Positions 47,731 to 58,470 of a stretch of 64,000 nucleotides of DNA are shown piece by piece. The notes under the pieces are model-generated. The model was not told where the DNA came from and made no database searches. It saw only the letters and a program-made list of their open reading frames with translations. The position numbers were made by a program, and so were the translations under genes. Position 1 is the stretch's first letter. Each line of letters starts with the position of its first letter. Origin of the DNA: an uncultured Pelagibacteraceae bacterium (GTDB taxonomy: Bacteria > Pseudomonadota > Alphaproteobacteria > Pelagibacterales > Pelagibacteraceae); the NCBI GenBank assembly GCA_902573425.1, contig CACGJO010000001.1, positions 300,673-364,672 of the forward strand. The letters run 5' to 3'.

Positions 47731-48708
47731 TTATCTATAATCGAAATTTGAGGAATTTAGATTCCAATTTTCATAATTAAAAACTGAGCTATTTATTTTG
47801 CTCTCATCTAAAATTTTGCCAGAAACTATGTTGTTTTCTTTAATAAATTTATCGGGGATTTTTAATAAATTATGAGGCAATGATTTAAGTTTACCAATAT
47901 AAATTATCAAATCTATATCCTTTCCCTCCTTTTTTAAATCATTTACAGAATTTTTAAGATTAGATACTGTTAATGGGAAAACATCCATTATCCAAATTAT
48001 TTTTGCGTTATTGTGGTTAGTACTAATATCTATTTTGTAAGTAAGTTTATAATTATTTTTTTTTAATACTTTATATATATTTTTATCCTTAAATCTACTC
48101 CGATCAAAATCCTTGTTTGCTATTTTTTGTATTTGAAAATTATAATCTGTTTTATTTCTAAAGTTAAAACTGAGTATTAACTTTAATAAAAAATTTAGTA
48201 AAATATTTAAAGGAAAATATTTTCTTAAAAATTTATTTAATTTTTTTGGATATACATAATAGTTTAGTCTTGTGATATCTTTCATTCCTAGCAATCTTTT
48301 AGAGACAACATAAAGAGCCTTGTTTGGAAGACCGTAAATAAAATAAATATTATTTTTTAATAATACTTCTTCAAATATAGTTCCAAGCTTTTTAAAGTTT
48401 GAAAAGCCTCCTCTAAAATTCTCATCAATTAAAGTTTCGCACCATTGTCCAAAAATATATTTCTTATCAAAAAAGTTGAATTCTTGCGGAATAACAGTAT
48501 TACACCCAACAATTTTATTTTTATAAATCATGAGAGCATGAAAAGAGAAACCCAAGAAATTAAATAAATATTTTTCCTCGAACATTTTTTTTGTTCTATC
48601 TTGTTTCATGGTTAATTTATGAAGTTTTATCAACTGATCAATTTCTTCTTCTGTTAGCTCGTTTGTTTTTTTTACAGCAAAACTTAATTTAGAATCTTTT
48701 TCTGACAT
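47731..48708 (-). CDS. GNAT-family N-acetyltransferase-like protein
   Basis: The 325-residue product starts with a GNAT-like domain (VGCNTVIPQEFNFF, GQWCETLIDENFRGGFSNFKKLG, then IYFIYGLPNKALYVVSKRLLGM), a pattern seen in acetyltransferases of surface-polysaccharide loci. The C-terminal half is Lys/Asn-rich and unrecognised. It is followed by the DUF2334-like deacetylase-fold gene on the same strand. Substrate unknown. Confidence 0.65.
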   Translation of the reverse strand: MSEKDSKLSFAVKKTNELTEEEIDQLIKLHKLTMKQDRTKKMFEEKYLFNFLGFSFHALMIYKNKIVGCNTVIPQEFNFFDKKYIFGQWCETLIDENFRGGFSNFKKLGTIFEEVLLKNNIYFIYGLPNKALYVVSKRLLGMKDITRLNYYVYPKKLNKFLRKYFPLNILLNFLLKLILSFNFRNKTDYNFQIQKIANKDFDRSRFKDKNIYKVLKKNNYKLTYKIDISTNHNNAKIIWIMDVFPLTVSNLKNSVNDLKKEGKDIDLIIYIGKLKSLPHNLLKIPDKFIKENNIVSGKILDESKINSSVFNYENWNLNSSNFDYR

Positions 48709-48746
48709 TTTGATAAATTTATAATACGTCCTGTCATGAGACGAGC

Positions 48747-50817
48747 TTAAATCGCTTCTTTAATCGATAATTTAACTTTTCCTCTGTCGAAACCGATTAC
48801 TTTAACTGAGACCTCGTCTCCTTCTTTAACTACGTCTGTAACTTTTTGAACCCTTTTTGTGGCTAATTGTGAAATATGAACAAGGCCGTCTTGTTTGCCT
48901 AAAAAGTTTACAAATGCCCCAAATTCCATAATTTTTACAACTTTACCTTTATATGTTTTGCCCATCTCAGGTTTTGCAACAAGGTCATTTATCATTTGGA
49001 CTGCTATTTTTCTGGTCTCTTCATTTGCGGCTGCTACCGTTACCTCTCCTGTATCTTTTACGTCAACTTTCGCTCCAGATTTTTCAACAATTTCTCTTAT
49101 AGTTGCACCACCTTTACCAATAACAGTTGCGATATCTTTTTTATCAACTTTAATAGTTTCCATTTTTGGAGTGTGTTTTCCAACTTCTTTTCTTGAAGAT
49201 TTAATAGTTTTATTCATTTCATTTAAGATTTGCACTCGTCCTTCTTTTGCTTGTGCAAGAGCTTTTTCCATAATTTCAAAAGTTATACCTGTAATTTTAA
49301 TATCCATTTGAAGAGACGTGATGCCATCTTTTGTTCCTGCTACTTTAAAATCCATATCTCCCAAGTGATCTTCGTCTCCTAATATGTCTGATAAAATAGA
49401 AAAATCATCTTTCTCTTTAATTAATCCCATCGCAATTCCTGCGACTGGTTCAACTATAGGCACTGCTGCATCCATTAATGCAAGAGAAGATCCGCATACC
49501 GTCGCCATCGATGATGATCCGTTTGACTCGGTAATTTCTGATACAATTCTCAAAGTATAGGGGAAATTTTCCTTTTTAGGCAATGAAGAGTTCAACGCTC
49601 TCCAAGCTAATTTGCCATGTCCCACTTCTCTTCTACCAGTTCCAATCCTACCAGTTTCTCCTACGGAAAATGGAGGAAAATTATAATGTAACATAAATCT
49701 TTGCCTTTTTAATCCTTCCAAACTTTCTATTCTTTGCTCATCATCTGAGGTTCCCAAAGTAGTTGTTACTATTGCTTGTGTTTCACCTCTTGTGAATAAT
49801 GCCGAACCATGGACTCTTGGAAGTATACCTACTTGACATTTTATTGGTCTTACATCTGAAAGACCTCTACCATCAATTCTTTTTTTACTTTTTAAAATTC
49901 TTGATCTAACTATTTCTTTTTCTAAATTTTTAAGCTGTGTCATAACTTCATGTTCTAAAAGAGTCTCGTCATCTTTAAATAACGATTTACATGTTTCTCC
50001 AGCTATACTTATTAGATCAGACCTTTTCTTTTTGTCTTTTTCTGTAAATGCTTTTTCTAAATCTTTAGTTAGCTCTTTTTTTATTTTTTTTGAGACTTCG
50101 CTTAAATCTTTTTCTTCGATTTTCCATTTTTCTTTTGAGGCTTTTTTTGCTAACTTTTCTATACCTTTTATTACATTAGCAAAACTTTCATGACCAAATT
50201 TAACAGCATCTAACATTTGTTTTTCTGTTAATCCTGATGCTTCGGACTCCACCATCAACACAGCATCTTTTGTTCCAGCTACAACCAAGTCCAACTTTGA
50301 GTTTTCTAGTTCTTTTTTCGTTGGATTTAATACGTTTTTATTATCTATAAATCCAACTCTTGATGCGGCTACAGGACCTTTAAAAGGAAGTCCAGAAATC
50401 GCCAAGGCTGCTGAACAAGCTATTATAGATAAAATATCAGCTTCATTTTCTTGATCATATGAGAGTACTGTAGGAAGTACCTGCACCTCATTTTTAAAGT
50501 TTTCTGGAAATAGAGGTCTGATTGGTCTGTCAATTAATCTTGATATTAAAGTTTCAGACTCTGTTGGTCTTGCTTCCCTTTTAAAATAACCTCCGGGAAT
50601 TTTTCCAGCTGCGTAATATTTTTCTTGATAATTTACTGAAAGAGGAAAATAATCAGTTTCTGGATTAACTTTTTTTTGCACCAACTACTGTTGCAATAAC
50701 AACAGTCTCGCCACAAGTCGCAATAATAGCTCCATCGGCTTGACGAGCAATTTTTCCCGTTTCTAAAATTACTTTTTTTCCACCAAAATCTATTTCTTCT
50801 TTAAATTCTTTAAACAT
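48747..50817 (-). CDS. pnp: Polyribonucleotide nucleotidyltransferase, frameshifted in its N-terminal part
   Basis: Translation from the ATG at 50817 gives the PNPase start ([19 protein letters not shown]) and runs to VVGAKK, where it hits a stop because the run of A on the coding strand at 50677-50670 has eight bases. With seven A the frame continues as [16 protein letters not shown] through both RNase PH domains, KH ([17 protein letters not shown]) and S1 ([20 protein letters not shown]) to 48747, giving 689 residues, the normal length. The product degrades RNA phosphorolytically. Sequencing error, slippage or a real lesion are all possible; everything else is intact. It begins directly after the rpsO stop. 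Confidence 0.93.
50670..50677 (-). other. A8 frameshift site in pnp
   Basis: Eight A on the coding strand where seven are needed to keep the pnp frame; the following codons are AGT TAA. The same gene has an in-frame A7 run at 50779-50773 that is intact. Confidence 0.9.
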
Positions 50818-51075
50818 TTATTTTCTTAAATTAAGTTTTTTTATTATATCTGTATATGCTTTGGGATTTTTTTTACTTAAATACTGCAAAAGTTTCTTTC
50901 TTAGGTTCACAGATTTGGTCAATCCCATAGTTGAATGTTTGTCTTTCTTAAATTTTTTAAAATGATTAGAAAGATATTTTATTTTTTCGCTTAGTATACC
51001 AATTTGAACTTCTGTTGATCCAACATCATTTTTGTGAATTGCCAACAATTTAATTATATCTTTTTTTGATTTCAT
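50818..51075 (-). CDS. rpsO: 30S ribosomal protein S15
   Basis: The 85-residue product has NDVGSTEVQIGILSEKIKYLSNHF-type and GLTKSVNLRKKLLQYLSKKNP motifs of S15, a 16S rRNA central-domain binder. Its TAA is directly followed by the pnp ATG. It overlaps rbfA by 4 bases. Confidence 0.96.
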   Translation of the reverse strand: MKSKKDIIKLLAIHKNDVGSTEVQIGILSEKIKYLSNHFKKFKKDKHSTMGLTKSVNLRKKLLQYLSKKNPKAYTDIIKKLNLRK

Positions 51076-51446
51076 TTGTTTTTATTCTCTTTAATAAGTT
51101 TTTCAATTCTTTCTGCATAATCAAAAGACTTGTCTTCTACAAAGTGCAAACGTGGAAGATATTTAATATCTAGTTTCTTTGATAAAGCTTTTCTAACAAG
51201 ATAAGAAAACTCGGTCAATATATTAACTGTCTTTTTTGTTTCTTTTCCACCAAGTGGAATTACATAGGCCCTTGCTGATTTTAAATCTGAACTCATTTTT
51301 ACCTCTGTAACGGTCACCATTTTTGTATTTAATGCGGGTATTTTAGCCTCATTTCTCAAAAAGATTTGACCCAGGTTTTGTTTAACAAGTTCACCCACTC
51401 TAAGATGTCTGTGATTTGGGTGCCCCTCAATCGAATTTTTAATCAT
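51072..51446 (-). CDS. rbfA: Ribosome-binding factor A
   Basis: The 124-residue KH-like protein has RHLRVGELVKQNLGQIFLR, VTEVKMSSDLKSARAYV and LPRLHFVEDKSFDYAERIEKL, the RbfA pattern. It helps 30S maturation. It overlaps infB by 8 bases and rpsO by 4; truB, normally between rbfA and rpsO, is missing. Confidence 0.94.
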   Translation of the reverse strand: MIKNSIEGHPNHRHLRVGELVKQNLGQIFLRNEAKIPALNTKMVTVTEVKMSSDLKSARAYVIPLGGKETKKTVNILTEFSYLVRKALSKKLDIKYLPRLHFVEDKSFDYAERIEKLIKENKNK

Positions 51447-53652
51447 TTATTTGTCTTTCTATCATGTCAACTTTGTATGATTCGATCATATCTTTTTCCT
51501 TAAAATCTAAAAAATTTTTAAATGTAATACCACATTCAAGTCCACTTTTAACTTCTTTAGCAGCATTTTTTTCTCTAAAAATACTTGTTATTTGACCATC
51601 GTATACGATTTTTCCATCTCTTATAATTCTTGCCTTCGAATTGTTTTTAATTTCACCATCAGTAACTTTTGATCCAGCAACTTTCCCGGATTTTGAAAGT
51701 TTAAAAATTTTAAGAATCTCAGCTGTACCCTCAATTTTTTCCTTCCTTTCTGGCTCGAGTAGTCCTGAAAGTGATTTTTCAACGAATTCTAGAGCTTTAT
51801 AAATTACATTAAAAAATTCTATTCTTACTTTTTGAACTTCAGAAAGTTTTTTTGCTTCTTTGTTTGGTTTTACATTAAATCCAATAACTATTGCATTAGA
51901 TGCTTTTGCTAATGAAATATCAGTTTCATTTATCATTCCAATATCTGATAAAATAATTTTAGGACTAACTTCGGCATGTTTAATTTTATTAATCGAATTT
52001 TTTAAAGCCTCGCTGGATCCTTGAACATCTGATTTTAAAATTATATTTAATTCCTCTTTTGTTGCTTGTTTATCAAAGAGCTTAGTGTTGTCTTGGGAGA
52101 TTAAATTTTTATTATCTCTAACACCAGATTTTTCAAAATCAATTATTTTTTTAGCCTCCTCCTCATTCTCAACTACAAAAAACTCATCGCCAGCTTTAGC
52201 CGACTCTTGCATACCAAGTATTTCAACTGGCATTGAAGGGTAAGCTATTTCAAGATTTTTTCCCTCATAATTGATCATTGCACGAATTTTGCCTAAAGTT
52301 TTTCCACAAACGAAATGATCACTTCTTTTTAAAGAGCCTTCAGTTAATAAAATAGTGGAAACTGGGCCCTTTCCCTTATCTATTTTAGACTCTAAAACTA
52401 TTCCTTTGGCTTGGCCATCTTTAAAAGCTTTTAAATCTAAAATTTCTGCTTGAAGTAAAATAATTTCTTTTAATTTGTCTAGATTTGTTTTCTTCGTTGC
52501 TGATACCTCAACAAATAAAGTATCGCCACTTAGTTCTTCAGCTACCAGCTCATAACGCATTAAATCATTTTTTATTTTGCTAATATTTGAATTTGGTAAA
52601 TCACATTTATTAATAGCGACAATTATTGGTACTTTCGCAGCTTTTGCATGTTGAATAGCCTCTACCGTCTGAGGTTTAACTCCATCATCAGCGGCTATCA
52701 CTAGAACAACAATATCAGTGACTTTTGAACCTCTTGCTCTCATTTCAGTGAATGCAGCATGACCTGGCGTATCAATAAATGTAATTTCTTTTCCATCTGT
52801 ATTTCTTACTTGGTAAGCTCCTATATGTTGAGTTATGCCTCCATGTTCTCCTGAAACTACATTTGTACTTCTTAAAGAGTCTAGTAAAGATGTCTTCCCA
52901 TGATCAACATGTCCCATAATTGTTACAATTGGTGATCTTGGAGATAAATTTTTTCTATTATTTTTTGATGTTTTGTTTAATATTTTTTGAGGCACCTCTT
53001 CAAAAATTGCTTTGTGACCAAATTCTTTAACAATATATTCTGATGTATCTTTATCTATGGTGTGATTAATAGTTGCTTTCACCCCCATATTTAACAAAAA
53101 TTTAATAATATTTGTAGATTGCTCAGCCATCCTGTTTGATAACTCTTGAATAGTAATTTGTGTAGGGATTTTGACTTCTCTTATGACTTTCTTAAATTCC
53201 TTTTTTTCATCAGTGTTTAAACCTTTTTTATCTTTAAGTCTTGCTCTTTTAACAGAAGCTAAACTTCTTTGTTTAATTTCAAATTCTTCAACATTCATTG
53301 CTGTTGAAATCGTTAACTTTGATTCTCTTTTATTATTAAAATTTTTATCCCTTAAGTTTCCTTTAACTTTTGTTCTATCCACTTCATCTTTTTTATTTTT
53401 ATCTGATCTGATAAATCTTTTTGTAGCTTGTTGCTCAACAAATTTTCTATTAAAATTTCTAGTATTTTGATTATTTTTACTGCTAAAACTTGATGAAGTA
53501 TTTTTATTTGATTTAAATGGAGTTTTAAAATTCTTTTTTCTATCAACTATATAAGATTTTTTTGAAGTCTTACCATAAGAACTAGGATTGAATTTTTTGT
53601 TGAAAGAACTTGATATTGTTAATGTTTTTTTTTTGTTTTTATCTTTTTGCAT
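51439..53652 (-). CDS. infB: Translation initiation factor IF-2
   Basis: The 737-residue GTPase has a Lys/Asn-rich N-terminal extension (about residues 1-150), an IF2-N segment, then G1 GHVDHGKTSLLDSLR, G3 DTPGHAAFTEMRARG, G4 NKCDLP and the C-terminal fMet-tRNA-binding domains. It is shorter than enterobacterial IF-2, mainly in the N-terminal region. It follows nusA by 3 bases; the ylxR gene often found between them is absent. Confidence 0.96.
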   Translation of the reverse strand: MQKDKNKKKTLTISSSFNKKFNPSSYGKTSKKSYIVDRKKNFKTPFKSNKNTSSSFSSKNNQNTRNFNRKFVEQQATKRFIRSDKNKKDEVDRTKVKGNLRDKNFNNKRESKLTISTAMNVEEFEIKQRSLASVKRARLKDKKGLNTDEKKEFKKVIREVKIPTQITIQELSNRMAEQSTNIIKFLLNMGVKATINHTIDKDTSEYIVKEFGHKAIFEEVPQKILNKTSKNNRKNLSPRSPIVTIMGHVDHGKTSLLDSLRSTNVVSGEHGGITQHIGAYQVRNTDGKEITFIDTPGHAAFTEMRARGSKVTDIVVLVIAADDGVKPQTVEAIQHAKAAKVPIIVAINKCDLPNSNISKIKNDLMRYELVAEELSGDTLFVEVSATKKTNLDKLKEIILLQAEILDLKAFKDGQAKGIVLESKIDKGKGPVSTILLTEGSLKRSDHFVCGKTLGKIRAMINYEGKNLEIAYPSMPVEILGMQESAKAGDEFFVVENEEEAKKIIDFEKSGVRDNKNLISQDNTKLFDKQATKEELNIILKSDVQGSSEALKNSINKIKHAEVSPKIILSDIGMINETDISLAKASNAIVIGFNVKPNKEAKKLSEVQKVRIEFFNVIYKALEFVEKSLSGLLEPERKEKIEGTAEILKIFKLSKSGKVAGSKVTDGEIKNNSKARIIRDGKIVYDGQITSIFREKNAAKEVKSGLECGITFKNFLDFKEKDMIESYKVDMIERQIND

Positions 53653-53655
53653 AAT

Positions 53656-55209
53656 TTAATCAGTAAACACTATCTTTCTTGCATTCATTATGAGATTATC
53701 GGCTTCCTCTTTTGATAAATTAAACTCCTCCAAATACCCATCAATTTTAATTCTTTTTCCTTTAATTTCATCCATTCCGCCAACTAGTTCATCAGAAGAG
53801 AGTTCAGCGAAATCCTTTAATTTTTTTATATTTTTTTCTCCCAATACGACGAGCATTCCCTGGGACATTCCATCAAGTTTTGTTAAACTATCTTCCACCC
53901 CAAGTTTTTTTAATTTTTCAGATATTTGTTGTTTTTCTTTAATTAAATATTCTTTTCCTCTATCTATCAGTTCTTTTGCAGTAGACTCTTCGATGCCCTC
54001 AATCTTTGATAAATCATCTACATTAGATTGGGCTATTTCTTCAATATTCTGAAAATTTTCTGAAACTAAAAGTTGACCAAGAGTTTCGTCAACCTCCAAT
54101 GCTTTTACGAGAAGATCTGTTCTTTCTTTAAATTCTTTCTGTCTCCTTTCAGAGTCCTCAGAGTCTGTTAATATATCTATCTCATAATTGATCAATTTAG
54201 ATGCAAGTCTAACGTTCTGTCCTCTTCTTCCTATGGCTTTGCTCAAATTTTCTTCGGATAAAATTACTTCTATTCTCTTATTTTCTTCATCAATTAAAAC
54301 TTTTTGAATTTCAGCAGGTGATAAAGACTCCGCCACCAGCGTTGGTAAGTCTTCTGTCCATTTAATTATATCAATTTTTTCACCCTGAAGTTCATTTACA
54401 ACTGTTTGAACCCTGCTACCTCTCATTCCTACGCAAGCACCAACTGGATCTAGAGAGGCGTCTTTTGAGTTAACACATATTTTTGCTCTACTCCCTGGAT
54501 CTCTAGAAACAGACTTTATTTCAATTACACCTTCGTAAATTTCAGGAACTTCTTGAAAGAATAATCTTGCTAAAAATTGCGGATGAGCTCTGGACAAAAA
54601 TATTTGATGCCCTTTTGTATCTTGTTTAACATCAAAACAATAAGCTTTGACCCTGTCTCCATTCTTTAAAACTTCCCTTTGTATCAATTCCTCTTTTCTT
54701 ATAATTCCTTCAGCTCTACCTAAATCAATAATAACATTTCCATATTCTGTCCTCTTAATTATTCCGCTAAGAATTTGGCCTTGCTTATCTTTGAAATCTT
54801 CAAATTGTCTATTTTTTTCTGCTTCTCTTACTTTTTGAGAAATAACCTGTTTAGCACTTTGTGCAGCTATTCTACCAAAATCTATTTGTGGTAGTTCTTC
54901 ATAAATTTTATCTCCAACTTTTAAATTTTTATTTTTTTTATCTAAGTTTCCTGCTTGTTCTAAGGTAATCTGCTTTACTGGATCTTCAACATTTTCAACA
55001 ATTTCAAGCACTTTTTGAATTTTAATAGTTCCGTCTTCTCTATTGATAGTAGCTTCAATAGCATTTTCAAAACCAAATTTACTATAAGCTGCTCTTTGAA
55101 TGGCTGTTTCCATAGAATTAAGTATTAGCTCCTTATCTATAGATTTCTCATTTGCTACAGCTTCTACTATCCTCAAAAGTTCCTGTTTATCTAAACCCCT
55201 GTTTAACAT
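53656..55209 (-). CDS. nusA: Transcription termination/antitermination factor NusA
   Basis: The 517-residue product has the N-terminal RNA-polymerase-binding domain, S1 (GQILSGIIKRTEYGNVIIDLGRAEGII), two KH domains (GACVGMRGSRVQTVVNELQGEKIDII, AIGRRGQNVRLASKL) and C-terminal helix-hairpin-helix repeats, one of them at IEGIEESTAKELIDRG. It modulates pausing and termination. rimP, its usual upstream neighbour, is absent; metK's terminator lies just before it. Confidence 0.96.
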   Translation of the reverse strand: MLNRGLDKQELLRIVEAVANEKSIDKELILNSMETAIQRAAYSKFGFENAIEATINREDGTIKIQKVLEIVENVEDPVKQITLEQAGNLDKKNKNLKVGDKIYEELPQIDFGRIAAQSAKQVISQKVREAEKNRQFEDFKDKQGQILSGIIKRTEYGNVIIDLGRAEGIIRKEELIQREVLKNGDRVKAYCFDVKQDTKGHQIFLSRAHPQFLARLFFQEVPEIYEGVIEIKSVSRDPGSRAKICVNSKDASLDPVGACVGMRGSRVQTVVNELQGEKIDIIKWTEDLPTLVAESLSPAEIQKVLIDEENKRIEVILSEENLSKAIGRRGQNVRLASKLINYEIDILTDSEDSERRQKEFKERTDLLVKALEVDETLGQLLVSENFQNIEEIAQSNVDDLSKIEGIEESTAKELIDRGKEYLIKEKQQISEKLKKLGVEDSLTKLDGMSQGMLVVLGEKNIKKLKDFAELSSDELVGGMDEIKGKRIKIDGYLEEFNLSKEEADNLIMNARKIVFTD

Positions 55210-55223
55210 ATTTTGTATTACCT

Positions 55224-55250
55224 AAAAAAAAATGGGCAAAAGCCCATTTT
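55224..55250 (-). terminator. Intrinsic terminator after metK
   Basis: On the minus strand AAAATGGGC, a TTTT loop and GCCCATTTT form a 9-bp stem followed by further T, about 55 bases past the metK stop and just before nusA, separating the lnt-metK operon from the nusA-pnp operon. Confidence 0.88.
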
Positions 55251-55304
55251 CACTTCCAGGTAAATTATTTTTAGTCTAATTTAAATTCTCAGATTTTTCA
55301 AGAA

Positions 55305-56468
55305 CTACTTTTTAAAAATAGATATTTTATCGGTTTTTTCCCAAGAAAAAGAACCATCTTCTCTTGGTTTTCTTCCAAAATGCCCATAGGCAGCTGTGGA
55401 CTCATAAATAGGTCTATTTAGATTTAACATTTCTCTTATACCTCTTGGGCTTAAGTCAAAATTATTTGTTATTAATTTTTCTACATGCTTTTCTTTTTCT
55501 AAATCACCATCAAAAAGATTCACATAAATAGATAGTGGCTTTGAAACGCCAATTGCATAAGATAATTGTATTTCACACTTTTTTGCAATTTTTGAGGCAA
55601 CGATATTTTTTGCAACATACCTTGCAGCGTAAGCTGCGGATCGATCTACTTTACTTGGATCTTTTCCCGAAAAAGCTCCTCCTCCATGACGTGCTGCACC
55701 ACCGTAAGTATCAACTATAATTTTTCTTCCTGTTAATCCTGTATCACCATCAGGCCCACCAATTATAAACTGTCCAGTAGGATTTACGTAAAAATCTTTA
55801 TCATTTAAATTGATTAATAATTTTTTTGGGATTGCTTTTTCTAGATACGGTCTCACAATTTCTTTAACCTGTGACTGTGAAACTTTGGGAGAATGTTGTG
55901 TTGAAATAACTACTGCTGTAACTTTTGATGGAACTCCATCTTCGTATTGTAATGTTACTTGGCTTTTAGAATCTGGTTCTAGTTTGTCTGCTTTTCCGTT
56001 TTTTCTATCAATTGCCATTAATTCTAAAATTTTGTGGGAATAATATATTGGAGCTGGCATCAAGACTTCAGTTTCATCACACGCATATCCAAACATTATA
56101 CCCTGGTCGCCAGCACCTTCGTCCTTGTTGCCCTTAGAATCAACGCCCATTGCTATATCTGATGACTGTGAATGTAGATTTATGTCCACACTACAATTTT
56201 TCCAATGAAACCCTTCTTGCTCGTAACCTATATCTTTGATGCAACTTCGAACTTTTTCCTCTAATTGATTTTTTTTAATCTCTGGTCCTCTGGTTTCCCC
56301 GGCTAATACTACTTTGTTTGTTGTTGTTAGAGTTTCACAAGCAACTCTTGAAAAAGGATCTTTTGATAGATAACTATCGACTACCATATCAGAAATTCTA
56401 TCACATACTTTATCCGGATGTCCTTCAGAAACCGACTCACTTGTAAATAAATAATTTTTTGAATTCAT
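55305..56468 (-). CDS. metK: S-adenosylmethionine synthetase
   Basis: The 387-residue product has [47 protein letters not shown] and [16 protein letters not shown], the full MetK motif set. It makes SAM from methionine and ATP, feeding the cycle that AhcY (15.9 kb) completes. Its ATG overlaps the lnt stop by one base, so it has no leader for a SAM riboswitch. Confidence 0.97.
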   Translation of the reverse strand: MNSKNYLFTSESVSEGHPDKVCDRISDMVVDSYLSKDPFSRVACETLTTTNKVVLAGETRGPEIKKNQLEEKVRSCIKDIGYEQEGFHWKNCSVDINLHSQSSDIAMGVDSKGNKDEGAGDQGIMFGYACDETEVLMPAPIYYSHKILELMAIDRKNGKADKLEPDSKSQVTLQYEDGVPSKVTAVVISTQHSPKVSQSQVKEIVRPYLEKAIPKKLLINLNDKDFYVNPTGQFIIGGPDGDTGLTGRKIIVDTYGGAARHGGGAFSGKDPSKVDRSAAYAARYVAKNIVASKIAKKCEIQLSYAIGVSKPLSIYVNLFDGDLEKEKHVEKLITNNFDLSPRGIREMLNLNRPIYESTAAYGHFGRKPREDGSFSWEKTDKISIFKK

Positions 56469-58018
56469 TAAATTTTAAATTTTCTTAAAACAAAAAAAGT
56501 AATTATAAATGTAGTTAAAAGTGACAAAAATATCAAATCATTTTTAATTTCCTTTTTATTTTTCTGTAATATTGGCAAACTTAATTCTATATTGCCAATT
56601 TCGTTCGGTTGTAAGTTTTTTAAAATTTTTCCTTGAGGACTTATAAAAGCACTAATACCCATATTAGCAGCTCTTAGGGTAAAGACGTTAGATTCGATCG
56701 ATCTAAAAATAGCTTTTGCAAAATGCTGTTGAGGCCCAATACTTTTACCAAACCAAGCGTCTTCAGAGATATTTATCAAGAAATTATATTTATTATTCTC
56801 TTCAACTAAAGTGGGGAAAATTACTTCGTAACAAATTAAAGGGAGGACTGTTATTTTTTTTTCTTCAAAATTAAATTCTAGTAAAGAGTTTCCTTCCCCT
56901 CTAGAAAAAGATTCATAACCTGGGGTAATTTTTTTAAGACCTAAAGAATTAAAAATAAATTCAAATGGCAAAAATTCGCCAAACGGTACAAGTTTTTTCT
57001 TATCGTATTTTGTGATGAACTGGAAATTATTGTTTGAAACAATCATACTATTATAATATTTATCGCGTGAGCCAATTTTTTTTGAAGTATTAGCACCGAA
57101 CACAATTAGATGATTCTCAGAAAAATTTTTTTTAAACAATTCTTTAATTTTTTCATTTTTATAAAAATTCTTATCTATAAAAACACCTTCGGGCCAAATG
57201 AAAATAGTTTTGATATTTTGACTCGGCTCACTATATTTAATAAGTTTAGATACAACATCCACTTCATCTTTAAAATCTGCCATATCAATTTTTGCTGAAA
57301 CAATTTTGAAATTAATTTCTTCTTGAGGATATTGTTTTGTTGAATTTATTTTATACGAGCCATAAAAATAATTTGAGAATGATAATACAATAAATATTGG
57401 TATTAAATAATATTTTAATTTATTTTTGAAGAAAATTAAGGTTGGAAGAAAAAAAATTAATATAGCAAAAAAATTAAATGAAAAAATTCCAATTATTTTT
57501 AAAATTTGAAGAGTTTCAGTAGACCATGAAAGACTGTAACTCCAAATATTCCAAGGAAAACCTGTCAAAATTTTTCCTCTGATAAAATCTGAAAAAGAAA
57601 ATACTAAACTTATCAGTAAAATCGATGAAAAGTTTTTTTCACAAAGATTGCCAATAAAAACTATAGGTAATGAAAAAAATAAAGACAAGAATAGTGGAAT
57701 TAAGATTAAACTAAATGGAATTAGAATTTTAAATGCTTGATCGAAAGTTAGTGAATGCGCAATCCAAAAAATACCAAAAAAGAAAAAACCGAAACCAAAA
57801 GATGATCCTAAAATGAATAAATTTTTTAGGAAAGGTTTTTTTCTATAGGTGCTTTTGGATTTTTTTTTAACGTATATTATTGTAAAAAATAATAGAGGTA
57901 ATGAAAAAAAATTAACAAAAAATAAGTTAAATGGTTGAAAACCTAAAACAGTTACACCCCCCAAGATTAATGGAAATATAAAAATTATAAAAATTCTTTT
58001 ATTAAAAAAGTCTAACAT
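56468..58018 (-). CDS. lnt: Apolipoprotein N-acyltransferase
   Basis: The 516-residue product has about six to seven membrane segments, then a nitrilase domain with Glu in IWPEGVF, Lys in [16 protein letters not shown] and Cys in [11 protein letters not shown]. It adds the third acyl chain to lipoproteins such as those at 1755 and 10985 in this window. It shares one base with ybeY and with metK. Confidence 0.95.
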   Translation of the reverse strand: MLDFFNKRIFIIFIFPLILGGVTVLGFQPFNLFFVNFFSLPLLFFTIIYVKKKSKSTYRKKPFLKNLFILGSSFGFGFFFFGIFWIAHSLTFDQAFKILIPFSLILIPLFLSLFFSLPIVFIGNLCEKNFSSILLISLVFSFSDFIRGKILTGFPWNIWSYSLSWSTETLQILKIIGIFSFNFFAILIFFLPTLIFFKNKLKYYLIPIFIVLSFSNYFYGSYKINSTKQYPQEEINFKIVSAKIDMADFKDEVDVVSKLIKYSEPSQNIKTIFIWPEGVFIDKNFYKNEKIKELFKKNFSENHLIVFGANTSKKIGSRDKYYNSMIVSNNNFQFITKYDKKKLVPFGEFLPFEFIFNSLGLKKITPGYESFSRGEGNSLLEFNFEEKKITVLPLICYEVIFPTLVEENNKYNFLINISEDAWFGKSIGPQQHFAKAIFRSIESNVFTLRAANMGISAFISPQGKILKNLQPNEIGNIELSLPILQKNKKEIKNDLIFLSLLTTFIITFFVLRKFKI

Positions 58019-58470
58019 TAGTTTTTTTTAATTTTTTTAAATATTAATTTTTCAAGCTCATTCATTTTAAAATAATCGCTATTTTTTTGGTGTTTATGCC
58101 CAAGCAGATGCAAGAAACCATGTATCCACAATTGATTAAAATTTTCTTTAAAATTTTTTTTATTAATTTTATAATAATTTAAAATTATATCTCCCAAATA
58201 AATATCTTTTTTTTTTAACTTCTTGAGTTTGTTAAAATTAAAAGAAGGAAAAGAAAGGACATCCGTAGTTTTATTTTTTTTTCTAAATTTTTTATTAAGA
58301 TGTTTTATTTCTTTATTTCCTGCCAATTGTAATGAAAAATTAATATTTTTATTTTTAAGAAAACTAATTGAACTTTTTAAATATTTAACTCTACTATTTA
58401 AATATTTATTAGGATTGGATATTTTTTTTTTCCAATTTTTGTTTTTGATGAAAACATCAACTTTTATCAT
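58018..58470 (-). CDS. ybeY: Endoribonuclease/rRNA maturation factor YbeY
   Basis: The 150-residue product ends with the zinc site IHGFLHLLGHKHQK (H-x3-H-x5-H) preceded by TTDVLSFPSF and YLGDIIL. YbeY takes part in 16S 3'-end processing and 70S quality control. It is basic and Lys-rich. It overlaps phoH by 14 bases. Confidence 0.93.
   Translation of the reverse strand: MIKVDVFIKNKNWKKKISNPNKYLNSRVKYLKSSISFLKNKNINFSLQLAGNKEIKHLNKKFRKKNKTTDVLSFPSFNFNKLKKLKKKDIYLGDIILNYYKINKKNFKENFNQLWIHGFLHLLGHKHQKNSDYFKMNELEKLIFKKIKKN

Noticed and set aside
56468..56470. SAM riboswitch controlling metK
   Set aside because: metK starts inside the stop of lnt; there is no leader that could hold one. The ahcY leader is also only about 50 bases.
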